64,000 bases of DNA from Dasypus novemcinctus (Eukaryota > Chordata > Mammalia > Cingulata > Dasypodidae), in NCBI RefSeq assembly GCF_030445035.2, contig NC_080689.1:27247278-27311277 (forward strand), in the 5' to 3' direction. A model generated the notes under the pieces. The model ran no database searches. It was not told where the DNA came from and worked only from the letters and a program-made list of their open reading frames with translations. The position numbers and the translations under genes were made by a program. Below are positions 47,531 through 59,936 of this stretch, piece by piece. Each line of letters begins with the position of its first letter. Positions within the stretch are counted from its first letter, which is position 1.

Positions 47531-49590
47531 CATTTCTTGTAACTGATTTTATCTAAGAGCAAGACCACTCTATGGAATTCTTGGGGTAGCCTTTGAAATT
47601 AAATGTGCAAGTTTAAGAGCTTGCATTGTAGGTTTCTGTGGCTTGTTATTTCTCTACATGTCTCTTTCTTTCTCCCGCTACCCAAGATATTTGACATCTT
47701 ATTATTACACTCTTCTTAGGGATTCTTGAACTTACTTACTTGTGGGAAACCGTTAGTTAAAATTGTTATAGGCAGACATTTGTGTTAGAGTGAAGGAAAT
47801 AACTTTCCGGGCTTGTGAAAATGTATATTGCAAAGGTTTTCTTAATATTCTATGCAAGGTCTAGATCATTCCACAAACAAAACAATTAGTCAATGCATTA
47901 GCAATGCACTGTGATGATGAACAAATGTATTCTGGAAATCTTTATATGGGGGGCATACTGCGAGGTCCAGCATCAGAGAGCCTGTGGTTCAGATCCTGCC
48001 CTTGCACATAAAAGACATGTGCTGCTTCCAAATTGAAACAACAGGTGATAACCTCATTGTTTAATGCTGTAATAGTTTTACTCTACTGGCAAGGATGGCT
48101 ATTAACTTTCTTGCTTTTATTTCCACATTATATATTATATATATAATATATATATACACACACACATATCAATTACATATTTTATATAAATGTATTTTAT
48201 ATGTAAGTATCTCTATATAAATCAGGCACATTTTGAAATTTTGAAAGAATTGATTCCCATAACAAATCTAATTGAAGAATAAATTCTGCCAACCCTCTCT
48301 CCGGTGCCCCCTCCCCTCTAATTTCATGTAAATAGGAAATACTCTGCAGTATTTTATTTACAGGGAACTCTGCTGAGTTGCATGAGTAGTAATTGTACTT
48401 GCTTGGCATTTTTCACTTGAGAAGTTTCAAATTTTTCTTATACTCTTAAAGAAAAAAAAAAAACGGAAAGAACTTAACTCTGTGATAACGTCATCCATAG
48501 AAAATTAGATGAAGATTTCTCCTTGAGAAATATAGGCTGCTAGATTTAGCATTTAACTCTCACTTTCATTAAAAAGAGTTATTTAGACTCAAGCTTTCCT
48601 TAGAGATAGCGATTCCACCAGGGAAAGCAATATGTGAAGTTATTGCAAGAAAGTTTTTGTGTGAAATTGCGACTCCTGCCAGAGATGTCATATGTTTTCG
48701 TTAACTTTCTTCCCAGGAACCAGAAAAATTTCCCAAGCTTCTGATAAATATGAGGGGAATGCTGTTCAGAAGTCAGTAGCATGGGGTTGAAGAGAGAGAC
48801 TGAATTTTACACACTCCATCTGTTTCCAGTTGAGATTAAGCCTTTATTCATTTTCCTCAAGGTGAAAGTCCAATTCATTTAGAAAATTATAAGGCCATAT
48901 TCCATTGGAAGAGAATGATTATGATTTCTGTCTCTGCTATTACTATTTATATCATAATAAATTTACCTAAGTAAGGCAATGGCTTGCTCTGGATTCCTTC
49001 CAGAACTCTCTAAGGAATGAATTCATACAACTGATAAAGGATAGGCCATCCTGCTTCTGCCTGTTATTTCTCAACCCTTCACAGAGTTGTAAACTATCTA
49101 CCAGAATGCTGTTGATTAGCAACCCTGCGAACACACAGTACAACAGTAATTAATGTTCCCCATGTCACCGCTCTGGAACTATAATACCATGAAGTACCCT
49201 TCAGAATTATCAAGGAGAAATTAAATGATGCTCAATATAGTTTTAGAGCAGTTTACCAGTGATTTAGAATACCTTAACCAGGGATATGCTGGGCTAACTC
49301 ATACCAGCTAGTGAGAACCTATAGTTAAAAAGTAAGGAATTTTGCAAGCCATATATTCAGCCTTTGAAATTGTCCATGTTGAGAGTATTTATTCCATAGA
49401 AGTTGGCATTTGCAGCAAATCGGGGCTTTTATTTTTCTGCCCAGAGAACTGGTTTACCAGCATACCATTGTCCTTGTTTTGGGACCTGCATAATTGAGTT
49501 AATACCCATGAACTGGAACAACACATTCCATTCATGCTGGATAACAGTTTACTGATAAATTTTGCTAGGTTGAAGAGCCAGTTAATACCA
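47531..49590. other. no gene; AT-rich stretch inside
   Basis: No coding or clear repeat signal is seen, except an (AT)n/(AC)n low-complexity run at 48128-48168 and a poly(A) at 48450-48465. A MIR-like string at 47955-48010 is too short to call. Confidence 0.4.
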
Positions 49591-49593
49591 GCA

Positions 49594-50081
49594 TTTGTTT
49601 CCTATGACTGCTATAACAAATACCCAAATGTGGTGGCTTAAAATAACTGAAATTTACTCTCGCATGGTTCTGTAAGTCAAAAGTCCAATGTCAGTATCAC
49701 TGGGCCAAAATCAAGGTGTCAGCAGGGCTGCGCTCCCTCCAGAGGCTCTAGGGGAGAATCTGTTCCTTGCCTCTTCCAGCTTTTGGTAGTGGCTGGCATT
49801 CTTTGGCCTGTAGCCGCATCACTCCAATCTTTAAGGTTAGTGTCTTCAAATCTCCCTCTGCTCTATCTTCTCATCACCTTGACCTCTTCTCTGCTTCTCT
49901 CTTATAAGGACCCTTGTGATTACATTTAGGGCCCACCTGTATAATCCAGGCTACTCTCCCCATCTCAAGATCCTTAATTTAATCACATTTGCAAAGACCA
50001 CTTTTCCAAGTAAGGTAACATCGACAGGCTTTTGGAATTAGGACCTGATATCTTTGGGGGGACGTTTTCCAGCCTACCACA
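49594..50081 (+). mobile_element. MLT1-type MaLR LTR, near complete
   Basis: The order is clear: TTTCCTATGACTGCTATAAC, TGGTGGCTTAAAATAACTG, AATCAAGGTGTCAGCAGGGC, TAGGGGAGAATCTGTTCC, TCTCTTATAAGGACCCTTGTG, TTAGGGCCCACCTG, and the end CCAGCCTACCACA. Confidence 0.85.
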
Positions 50082-50102
50082 ATACCCAACTCAGAATCCC
50101 AC

Positions 50103-50560
50103 TGTGATGGTTAGGCTATTATTGTGTCAACTCAGCCAGGTAATTGTGCCCAGTTGTTTGATCAAGCAAGCACTGGGCTAACTGTAATACAAGGGCATTT
50201 ATGGACTTGTATTTTACTGTCTTTATGGACTTGACTTTACTGCAGTGGTAAATCATAGATAGTTGGTTATAATCACATCAGTCAAGGAGATTCTCATTGG
50301 CAAGAGTGACGCTTAACCCAATCAGTTGAATGCCTTAAAAGAGGAAGTGATTCCATCATTGAGAGAGAATTTCCCAGCTCGTCTTTGGACAGCCAACATC
50401 TCCCAGAACTCGTCAGGAACCTTCATTGGACTTTCATTGCCTGCCTTTAGAACCTGGACTTGGGCATTCCCACGACTGTGTGAGAGACTCTTATATAATC
50501 ACACACTATTGACAGATATCCCTTGTTGATTCTGTTTCCCTAGAGAACCCTGACTAAACA
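50103..50560 (+). mobile_element. MLT2-type ERVL LTR, complete
   Basis: It starts TGTGATGGTTAGGC and ends CCTAGAGAACCCTGACTAAACA, both known ends of MLT2. The 5-bp duplication CCCAC is at 50098-50102 and 50561-50565. It lies 20 bp after the MLT1. Confidence 0.88.
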
Positions 50561-50624
50561 CCCACCACACATACAGACTCATGAAATGGCCTTCACAAAC
50601 TGCTTTTGAACTAGTCTTAATGAT

Positions 50625-50700
50625 AATGATAGTGGCGGCTCTTCCTTATTGAGTACTTTCTATGTACCAGGCAAAGTGCTCAGCACATAGAAATCTCTTT
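50625..50700 (-). mobile_element. MIR SINE 3' part
   Basis: TCTTCCTTATTGAGTACTTTC, TATGTACCAGGCAAAGTGC and TCAGCACATAG match antisense MIR. Confidence 0.6.
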
Positions 50701-51635
50701 GTCTCATTGCCATTCCAACCCAAACTAGGACAATTTATGGCTCAAATGCTACAAATGTTCATTCTGAAACACCGGAATCTAAACTGCTATATGCTTATAC
50801 ATGCCCTGCCCCCTCCATCCTGCACCTCAAAACTATTCCCTGGGAATATTCATAAAGAGAGTATCCCATTTTGGCCTTCGCATGGGTTCCCATCTTATGC
50901 ATCCTATCCTAGTTCTATAGTTTCCAGTGCAGTCCCTTGGTTATTCTCATCGCATTTATCTCTATTAATAGGGAACTTAGTTAAGGGGGCCATGGAGAGT
51001 AGATGTACTGCCTCTCTGGCTTGCAAAATTCCCAGCCAAGTGAATGGGAGGCTTGGGGCTGAGGTCAGTCCCCGTCTGAAACCACAACTGGCAAAATCAT
51101 CCCTCAGGAGCTGGTTTGGAGAGGGCCATGAACCATGCTTGTTGGTGATACACCTGTGATTCTCTATCCTGTTGTCTTTGGATCACCTGCTTCCCGGCTG
51201 TTCTCTCCTGACCTGCCTGCAGAGCTCACTGTTTTTGTTTCTACAACTTGAACCGGAGGAAGGGAGGGGGAGGAGGATTAAGGGTTGGTGACTGCCCGCT
51301 GTATATCAAGCTTTGTGCTGGGAGCTTTACTTATTGAGCCAAGGATGGTATAAAATCCAAGAACATTTTCTTGTATTATTCTTGTAGTTTCAATGAATAA
51401 CTTGGAGGAACTCTTTTAGAGATGTAATATAATAGGTAAATTGATTCCAGCAGCACCTCTATTTTTTCTGGTAAAATGTAACTTGTAGTTGTAAATAAAA
51501 GCCAGTTGGATTGGGCCTATTTGCTAGCCAGTGCTTTATAAAGGAATTCAGGTCAGGTTTGTTTAGTTAGAAATATTCTATAGGCCTTGTGTGATTCGGT
51601 GTCCCAAAAGAAAACAGATTCCTAGAAACTGGGCA
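50701..51635. other. no gene or repeat recognised
   Basis: A 165-codon open frame here (50662-51159, plus) has no recognised domain and begins inside a MIR. I do not support it as a gene. Confidence 0.4.
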
Positions 51636-51834
51636 GTCACCAGTTAGGTTAAGAGCAGTGCTGGGGAAGGTGCTGCTGGCACCACCAATGAGGGAAAGTT
51701 AACTGTTCTCTCAGAGTCTCAATTCCTTTGTCTATAAAATGGTGACAATGATTCCTACCTTCCAGGGTTTTTTTCCCCCACAAAGGATTAAAAATGAATT
51801 GAGGGCCAGACGTCTCTGTGGAGAGTTGCCATGA

Positions 51835-51860
51835 TTTCCTCCTTCAAAGTGCTTGAACGG
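51835..51860 (+). promoter_or_regulatory. remnant of the ferritin iron-responsive element (broken)
   Basis: TTTCCTCCTTCAAAGTGCTTG matches the ferritin 5' UTR IRE, whose loop is normally CAGTGN on a stem with a bulged C. Here the loop reads AAGTGC after a one-base loss. The SINE then inserts in the 3' arm, with the arm sequence AGTGCTTGAACGG duplicated as the TSD. The element should no longer fold or bind iron-regulatory proteins. Confidence 0.75.
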
Positions 51861-52292
51861 GGAAATGGACATGGCTTAACCAATTGTGCTCCCATCTACC
51901 ATGTAGGAGGTCCAGGGTTCAATGCCCAGGGCCTCCTGGTGAGGGCAAGCTGGCCCATGCAGCGAGCTGGCCCACATAGAGTGCTGGCCTATGCAAGGAA
52001 TGTCACCCTGCGCAGGAGTGCCAGCCATCACGGAGAGCTGGCACAGCAAGATGACACAACAAGAGACTCAGAGGAGAGAAAATAAGAAGACATAGCTGAA
52101 CAGGAACAGAGGTGGTGCAAGAGTAATCACCTCTCTCCCACTCCGGAAGGTCCCAGGATCGGTTCCCGGAGCCACCTAATGAGAATACAAGCAGACACAG
52201 AAGAACACATAGCGAATGGACACAGAGAGCAGACAATGGAGGGGTTGGGCGGGGGGAGAAATAAATAAAATAAATCTTAAACAAAACAAAAC
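51861..52292 (+). mobile_element. DAS-type SINE, dimeric form, inside the FTH1 retrocopy
   Basis: Head GGAAATGGACATGGCTTAACC, B box GGGTTCAATGCCC, second head near 52105-52170 (CCCAGGATCGGTTCCCGGAG), tail AAATAAATAAAATAAATC then (ACAAA)n. TSD AGTGCTTGAACGG (51848-51860) and AGTGGTTGAACGG (52293-52305), 13 bp with one mismatch. Confidence 0.92.
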
Positions 52293-52644
52293 AGTGGTTG
52301 AACGGAATCCAGGGCTTGCCCCTGTCGGCCAGCCACCCCCCACTGCCTTCCACCATCCTTGCAGTGTTGCGCAGCTGCCACTGCCGCTTCTCAACCGCCC
52401 GCCATGATGACCACAGCCCCATTGCCGGTGCGCCAGAACTACAACCAGGACTCGGAGGCCACCATCAACCGCCAGAGCAACCTGGAGCTCTACACCTCTT
52501 ATGTCTACCCGTTGATGCCTTACTACTTTGATTGTGATGATGTGGTTTGGAAGAACTTTGCCAAATATTTTCTTCACCAATCTCATGAGGAGAGGGAACA
52601 TGCTAAGAAACTAATGAAGCTGCAGAAACCAACGAGGTGGCTGA

Positions 52645-52773
<129 letters not shown>

Positions 52774-52814
52774 TGACCCCCATTTGTGTGACTTCATTGA
52801 GATCCATTACGTGA

Positions 52815-52928
<114 letters not shown>

Positions 52929-53269
52929 TAAACCTTATGTCGGCTTCCGCAGAATCACACGGTACTGCATGCGTGTTGGGTTTACCTTTCCTATAAGTTG
53001 TATCGATGTCCACCAAGTTCTTTCATTTATCATTCTTTCAAATAAAGTTATTTGGTGGCCTCCTCCCCAAAAAAGTGCATTGAGGCTCCTAAAATACCCA
53101 GCATATACTAAGCACTCAATAAGTGGTAGCTATCATTGTCAGTATTAGACATTCAAAATCAACTAATAGAGAGGGAGTTTTAGACAAAACACCAGTTTAG
53201 TCCCCTGAATAATGCAAGTAATGCCTTCAGCACAATAGCTGGACCAATACTACCTTTTGCTCCTCTGGG

Positions 53270-53500
53270 AAGGATTTCCGACCTTGCCCTCCTGCATCAC
53301 CCTTTTGGGGGTAAATTCCGTCTTAGAGTTACTATCATTCAAAAAAGATTTGCTTTGTTTATATGCTTATCTGTACCCCAAGAACTGTAGCTCCTTCAGA
53401 GCAAGGAAGAGGTCTTATTTATTTTTAAATCTCTGCTACCTACCATAATGCCTGGAACATGAAATGGGTACAAACCATTCTCACTGAATTTGAATTTGAA
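53270..53500 (+). mobile_element. LINE-2 3' end
   Basis: GAACTGTAGCTCCTTCAGAGC, AAGGAAGAGGTCTTATTTA and CATAATGCCTGGAACATG are the L2 3' end. Confidence 0.6.
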
Positions 53501-53852
53501 TAAAATTTTAACTTTTTGAAGTGTAGAAAAAAATGAAAGAATAGGGAGTATATTTATTTATCTAATCTAAACTTCCCATATGGGAAAGAAGATCAGTGCC
53601 ATTGCTATGCTTTTCACATTCCTTCCTAAATCGTGTTCACTTTGGTTTTTGGTTGACTCTTGGGAGAGTGAGAGACAATGTTCAACTTCTGTGACTTTAG
53701 ACCCCTTGAAGGACTAATTATCAACATGATGGATTTTGTTTTTTATTTCATCAGTCTGTGGCTCAAGCTCAGAGGAATTCGGGTTTAATTTAATAGGCAG
53801 TGGCGTTAGCCCTCCATCAGTACTACAAGATAACATTTGAGGGCACACAGCT

Positions 53853-54015
53853 TAGTGCTTTATATGCGTTGTCTTCTTTAATCCTTCCCACAACCCTATG
53901 AAATAGGTACTACTGTTTTATGGATTTTACAGCTACAGAAACTGAGGTACAGTGAGTAACTTGATCAGGGATATGGCAGGGCTAGGCTTGAACCTGGGTC
54001 TATAGATTTTAAAGT
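53853..54015 (-). mobile_element. MIR SINE
   Basis: CCCACAACCCTATGAAATAGG, TACAGCTACAGAAACTGAGG, GGGCTAGGCTTGAACCTGGG follow antisense MIR. Confidence 0.75.
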
Positions 54016-54104
54016 ATCATTTTTGAACACCACAGAGCACTTCCAGACTCAAATGTTTTCTTAAGCTGCAGCACAAATATGATCCTGAGAAGGAGAAAGT
54101 CAGT

Positions 54105-54400
54105 TCAGCCTCTCACCAAATGTTAATTGAGCGCTAACTAGAATCCTGTGGAAGGTGCTAGACTAAGCTGTAAAAAGAAAACAAAAAACAAAAAAACAAA
54201 TTATAGCTCAGGAGGACTGGACCAAGGTGGCCAGGCAGGGGACCCAGGCTGCAAAATTTAAGGAGCACCCACTCTCAGGTGCTCGCTCTGCACTTGTACC
54301 ACCCTGCAGCTCCAAGGATTTAGGGGACTCACATGTTCCTCCTTTGTCCCAGCCTTGCAGCCTGGTCCTCTCCTCTCGGGGAGCTCACTATCTAGCAGGC
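54105..54400 (-). mobile_element. LINE-2 tail, antisense, apparently interrupted
   Basis: TCACCAAATGTTAATTGAGCG and GAAGGTGCTAGACTAAGC (54113-54170) belong to the L2 tail. GGGGAGCTCACTATCTAGC (54378-54396) is its continuation. About 200 bp between them, starting with (AAAAC)n, is unassigned and may be an insertion. Confidence 0.45.
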
Positions 54401-56185
54401 CCAGTGTGACCCTGGGTCCAAACAGAAGGGAGAAACCACACAGTAATCTGAACAGGGCAAGTTTGCTATAAAGAATGATGAGCTAGTTGTCTATCGTTTA
54501 GAAACCCATACGGACACAGAAGAGAAAGCAAGTGAAGCTGAGGAGCTTTGACCTTCGGGACAAGAGTGAGTGTTTTGCTCTTCCCTGAGGACTGTGCCTG
54601 ACTAAGCATGACTTGCCCTATTTATTAGGCAACATTAGGCTTTGCAGCATTTCCCTTCAGATCACCCCAGGCATTTGGGCAATTTAAAAAATCTAAATAA
54701 CATCTCAGTCAAACTAACATTCCGAGAGAAACATTTTAATCTTTCTTTTCCCAGAACGGCCTTTAGGTCTGGGAGGGAAGGCAAACAGACTTGGTAATAG
54801 TTGATATATTTGGGGATTTATGGGAACCTAGAGGTTTTGACAAAGGTAGCCATAAATCTCAGAGAAAAATATAATTTGATATCACACAAACCACATAGAA
54901 TTTGAATGCAGGTCAAATCACAACAGCTGTTTGCTATCTCTCATTTAAAGTACAATAACAGGACTGGAACAAATTCCTTTCCTCTCAAGAAGTTTCAAAG
55001 TATTGAATGTTTGCATAATGAAATCTCCAGCTCCAGAGGAAATTGCCAAAGAGAAGGACAACACAGGATGCATTTTCAACGGCAATTTTAAAAAACAGAA
55101 AAGAGAAAAGAGGGAGTATGCCAAATCTTCTGTTTGGGGCCTACTCTCTCAGGAGAATTCTAAATAATGGCGCTCATCCTGTTAAATTTTAAATTGAGGA
55201 CAGGATGGTCAAGCTTTAAATATTTACTATTTGTCTCTTTCCAGAAAAAGTTTACCAATTCCTGCCCTGTTCTATCCCACAGACAGTATACCAGTTCTAT
55301 CCAACAGTCTCTGGAACTGACTATAAATCACCAAGGAGACAAGGTAAGAATGGGAATGACTTGAATCGTTGCTACCTCTTTTCTAGAAAAACAATTCCAA
55401 AGCACTGTTAGTAGAGAAGGCATCAATTTGACCTCTTAAGAACTGTGTTTTATATTACCCTCCTCTGAACTGGACTATTTACATAGCCCGTCAACTGGCT
55501 AAAGTTCATTCAACAAACAAAACATTAATAAACTGTCTTTGTGTAAATTATTAGCTTGAAGATAGAAGACTTTTTAAAAAAGGATATTTCTCTTACTTAA
55601 AGGCTTTTATTAAAAGGTACTCTAAAAATAAATTAGCCTTTCAAATAAGAGTAAATATATATTGAATTTATCACTTTCATTTCCTCCACAAATATCTTTG
55701 ACATATGAATAATCCTCTAAGGAAAACAGATGAATATTTATGATGGACACGGTTGATGTCCATTTAATACTGGATTTCAGAGAAATCATGAGATATGTTT
55801 AGTCATTAGAATTTAGTACACATTGAATGACCACTTTATCTTAGGCCCTCAACAATGGGAATGTCAATACCCACATGGAACTTTCAACTTCTTTCATGAA
55901 ATGGCCTTTCAGAGCACAGAGACAGAAAGATATTTGAGAAACCAAGATCTGACCAAATGACAAAGATACTTTTATCATGTTCAGAGGTCAGGTCCAAAAG
56001 TGCAAAAAGTAGGGGTGCACAGGGAATGCTTAGTAATGAGTGTCTGTCATGTGGCAATGTGCTTTTCCTTTTCTTCCATTTCCTGCTGACTTCTTGCTTC
56101 TGGCTCCTCCCTTGGGCTTTCTGTAATCAGATTAAGGCCTACCCTCCTTCAGTTAGGCCATACCGTAACTAAAAATAACATCTTC
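54401..56185. other. no gene or clear repeat
   Basis: About 1.8 kb with no coding signal. Small open frames of about 60 codons are not supported by any recognisable domain. Confidence 0.4.
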
Positions 56186-56198
56186 AAAAGGCCCTAGG

Positions 56199-57270
56199 CG
56201 AGTTAAAAATGCTTTTTGACCTGAATCAAGGGGGAAATGGAAAGGAAAATGAGTTTATATGGCTATGAGTCTCCAAAAAAGAGCCAGGAGGTTATCAGAG
56301 GGGTCGCCCTTATGCACACCTCAGCAGAGTCCCAGAGACAGATAAAGTAGATACAACCCCAGGTATTGGTTCTTCTGAGGGCGACAGAGACCCACAGGTT
56401 CTATGGTCATGGCAGATGGAGTTCAGTGCCATGTCAGTTGGCCCTTCCTTGGAGTTTGTGTTTCTGTGTGATGGAGCTGGACTCAGATGTGATCTTTTTT
56501 CACACGCCTTTCCTGTTACTTTACCAGAATTGTAGTTGGTGCTGGGGTTTAATATATACCCAGGGGATCTGAATCTCTGGACTGACCATATGATAACCAG
56601 CCCTGAGCCTCAACAGACTTCAGCTCCTACACTCTGGTTTATTGGACTTACCCCACTCAGCTAACATGGAGTTGAAGAAGGTCAACCACCACACCAGGGA
56701 GGCCAAGAGTGCCTACAACTGAAAGCAGGAGAATTGCATCCAGCATCCATGTGGAATCTAAGCCCCCTCTTGATATAGATGTGGAGTGGACACAACCAAT
56801 CCAAGGTCCACAGGATGGAGGAATAGAATATGGATTAGAGTGGACTTACTGATATTCTATTCATGAACTATCGTGATCAGTAATATAAGAAAATGTGGCA
56901 TTGGTGTGGAGAAAGTGGCCATGGTGGCTGCTGAGTGTGGGGAATGGGAGGAAGAGATGAGATATGGAGGCATTTTTGGGACTTGGAGCTGTCCTGGGTG
57001 GTGCTGCAGGGACAATTACCGGACATTGTATGTCCTCCCATGGCCCACTGGATGGAACGTGGGAGAGTGTGGGCTATGATGTGGACATTGACCATGAGGT
57101 GCAACGATGCTCAGAGATGTATTCACCAAATGCAATGAATGTCTCATGATGATGGAGGAGAATGTTGCTATGGGGGGAGGAGTGGGGTAAGGGGGGTGGG
57201 GGGTAAATGGGGACCTCATATTTTTTGAATGTAATATTTAAAAAATGAATAAAGACAAAAAAAAAAAAAG
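56199..57270 (+). mobile_element. 5'-truncated LINE-1 (3' UTR only), sense
   Basis: A 1.07-kb block without coding frame ends in a G-rich part (GGGGGGAGGAGTGGGG at 57172, GGGGGGTGGGGGG at 57192), AATGAATAAAGAC and poly(A) (57255-57269), the layout of an L1 3' UTR. AAAAGGCCCTAGG at 56186-56198 and GGCCCTAGG at 57271-57279 look like the TSD. The well-preserved tail suggests a xenarthran-age insertion. L1 identity is inferred from layout. Confidence 0.6.
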
Positions 57271-57279
57271 GGCCCTAGG

Positions 57280-57366
57280 GGAGCAGGTATAGCTCAGTGG
57301 TTGAGCACTGTTTCACATGCATGAGGTCCCAGGTTCAATCCCTGGTACTGCCTTAAAAAAAAAAAA
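57280..57366 (+). mobile_element. short tRNA-Ala-like SINE
   Basis: GTATAGCTCAGTGGTTGAGC and GTCCCAGGTTCAATCCCTGG match the A and B boxes, followed by a poly(A) tail. The right flank GGTCCTA (57367-57373) resembles GGCCCTA at 57271, so it used the same target as the L1 before it. Confidence 0.82.
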
Positions 57367-57964
57367 GGTCCTATTTACAATGGATTTATAACCATTGATT
57401 TGTGGATTAAGAACATGTTTATTTTGGGGTATATAATCCAATCTATCATATTGAACATTGGAAGGTGGATAAAACTGGAAAACAAGCATTTAATATACTG
57501 TTTTTAGAGGAAAGGCTGGAAAAATGATTGAGACAGTACTGAGATGCATAGCAGAAGGCTCATTGCAAGGTCCCACAGGTCTGAGCACCTGCTGCCTTTT
57601 GTAGTGGCCAGTTCAATAACATCCTGGTTTTTCTTCCTTCCCACTTTCACAGTCCCTGAGATCCCTAAATTAATTAACACTTGCAAACCTTTATCTCAGC
57701 CTCAGCTTGTGGGGAACCACCCAGGTTAGGACAGCATTCTAGTTCAAGTTCTTGCAAGAGAATCTATCTGGCAAATGGATGTCATTGCTTGGTTCAGATT
57801 CTATTCCTGGTCCAGTCTCCTGGTCAAGGGAGACAGGAAGTCCCATGATACGTGGAACTATCCCTTCCAGAGATGTAGGTGGGACTTCTTATGGTAGAAG
57901 AGGTAGAAGAGGTGTGGGAGACAAAATTGATTAGAGATCCAATCTAGGACTTGTTACTCAATAA

Positions 57965-58075
57965 GTGATCTACTGAACAGCAGCATCAGTGTCACCTGGA
58001 AGGTTGTTAGAACTAGGGCCCCTCAGGCCCTGGAACCACAGACCTACTGAATATGAATCTGTAGGTGATTTGTAT
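57965..58075 (+). mobile_element. MER5-type hAT fragment
   Basis: GCAGCATCAGTGTCACCTGG, AGGTTGTTAGAACTAGGGCC and ACAGACCTACTGAATATGAATC match MER5 internal sequence. Confidence 0.65.
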
Positions 58076-58943
58076 GTACATTAAAACTAAAGAAACTACT
58101 TTAGAGAGAGAAATAGTTATCATGCTCAGGGATACTTTTAAAAGAGATAAAATGTTGAGCCCAAGGTCAATGGGAGCTACATTTGGAGAAAAGGAAACAA
58201 ACAGTACTGTTATTTGGGGTGATGGAAGAGGAAAAAAATGGGATTAGATATATGTGAAAACGCTTTAAACCCATAATAGGAAAACTACTCTGTGTACCCT
58301 AGGTTGTTATACCCTGCACCATAAACCTCAAAACAAGTAGGAAAATAAAATACCCCCATAACCAGCAGAAAACAATGCATACATGTTATTGCAGACATAG
58401 AACAGGTTCTTTTCAAATGATTATTAAATACTGAATCCAAGGCTTATTTTGGGGGTGGGTGCATATGTCTGTGAGTGAGGCAGAACTGAGCTGGGCAATC
58501 TACCACTTCTCTCTCTACACTCTGGGCTTTGCCAGTCTCCTTCTCAAACTCTTATATTTTACCCCTCAGCTCACTACCTCTACCCCATGTAAAATCTTTC
58601 AGGTATAGGCATGACATGCCAGTAAATGTTTAACAACTGGCTCTCTAGGGAAAAATAGAAAGCCCTGATTTGTAGCATTTGTCAATTTCCGTGGCATAAA
58701 TACTCCCATCATGGCTAATTTTAAGCTGCCAAGATGATCTTACCAAACACGGAGTGGGAAGGAGATACACACAATCAGTTCTTGGGTGATGGTATAAGTG
58801 GCTCCAGCATACCATTGACATAAGTGGGCCAAAAGGAAAATAAAGGGAGAAAATGACATCATAGGGTGTTTTGTAGCCTTCCTGGAAGTGAAGAAAGGAA
58901 AACTAAGTTAAAAGAAGACCTGAGGTTTTTCTTTTAATTTCAC
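58076..58943. other. no gene or repeat recognised
   Basis: Nothing coding is visible, and I cannot assign a repeat family. Confidence 0.4.
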
Positions 58944-59391
58944 TGTGGTAGTTTAAGGTTTTTATGGACTCCAGAAAAATCATGTCCTTAAAGCTAATCC
59001 ATTCCTGTGGGTGTGAACCTATTGAGGGTGGGACCTCTTGATTAGGTTACTTTAGTAAAGCATGACCTAGGGTGGGTCTTAATCCTCTTACTGGAGTCCT
59101 TTATAAACAGGATGAAGACAGAGAGTAAAAGATACAGAGGGGACAGAAAGTCAGAATGGAAGCTATGAAACCCAGAAGAGAAGGGAGAGTCAGCAAAAGC
59201 TGCCATGTGTCCTGCCATATGACAAAGGGGTTTGGGATCACCAGCAGCTGGTCTTCAGGGAGAAAGCATCATCCGAATTTGGACATTTTTATGGTCTCAG
59301 AACTGTAAGCTTTTAAGTTAATAAATCCCTATTGCAAAAGTCAACCCATATCTGGTATATTACATTTTAGCAGCCTAGCAAACTAAAATAT
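58944..59391 (+). mobile_element. xenarthran-type LTR, second subtype
   Basis: It starts TGTGGTAGTTTAAGG, has AATCCATTCCTGTGGGTGTG (58998), ATAAATCCC poly(A)-like block (about 59320), AAAAGTCAACCCATATCTGG and an end near CAAACTAAAA. It shares head and tail with 35104-35791. The right end is degraded, so a TSD is not seen. Confidence 0.6.
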
Positions 59392-59410
59392 GTAAATCAG
59401 TAAATATGAC

Positions 59411-59931
59411 TGTATTAGTCAGCCAAGGTGGTGCTGATGTAAAATACCAGAAATTGGTTGGTTTTTATAAAGGGTATTTATTTGGGGTAGGAGCTTACAG
59501 ATACCAGGCCATGAAGCATAAGTTACTTCCCTCACCAAAGTCTATTTTCATGTGTTGGAGCAAGATGGCTCCTGATGTCTGTGAGGGTTCAGGCTTCCTG
59601 GGTTCCTTTCTTCCAGGGTCTTACTTCTTCCTGGGCTCAGGGTTCCTCTCTTCCTGGGGCTTGCTTCTCTTTCCTCTGTCAGCATACTTCCCAGGGCTCT
59701 AGCTTAAGACTTCAAACTCCAAAATCAAAACTACATCATCAAAAACCCTCAACTCTGTCCTTTGCCATGCCTTTTATCTGTGAGTCCCCACTCACCAAGG
59801 GGTGGGGACTCAATGTCCTAATGACATGCCCCAATCAAAGCCCTAATCATAAGCATGTCCAGGTACAGACTGGATTACAAATATAATCCATTATCTATTT
59901 TTGGAATTCATAACCATATCAAACTGCTACA
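59411..59931 (-). mobile_element. xenarthran-type solo LTR, 521 bp, complete
   Basis: On the plus strand it begins TGTATTAGTCAGCC and ends AAACTGCTACA, inverted TG...CA. The 5-bp TSD ATGAC is at 59406-59410 and 59932-59936. On the minus strand it has ACCCCAAATAAATACCC with the poly(A) signal near its 3' end (about 59474-59490). It is the reference copy for 1618-3862 and 39785-40247. Confidence 0.8.
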
Positions 59932-59936
59932 ATGAC

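Noticed and set aside
50662-51159. 165-codon open frame, plus strand
   Set aside because: Starts inside a MIR remnant and has no recognisable domain or splice context.
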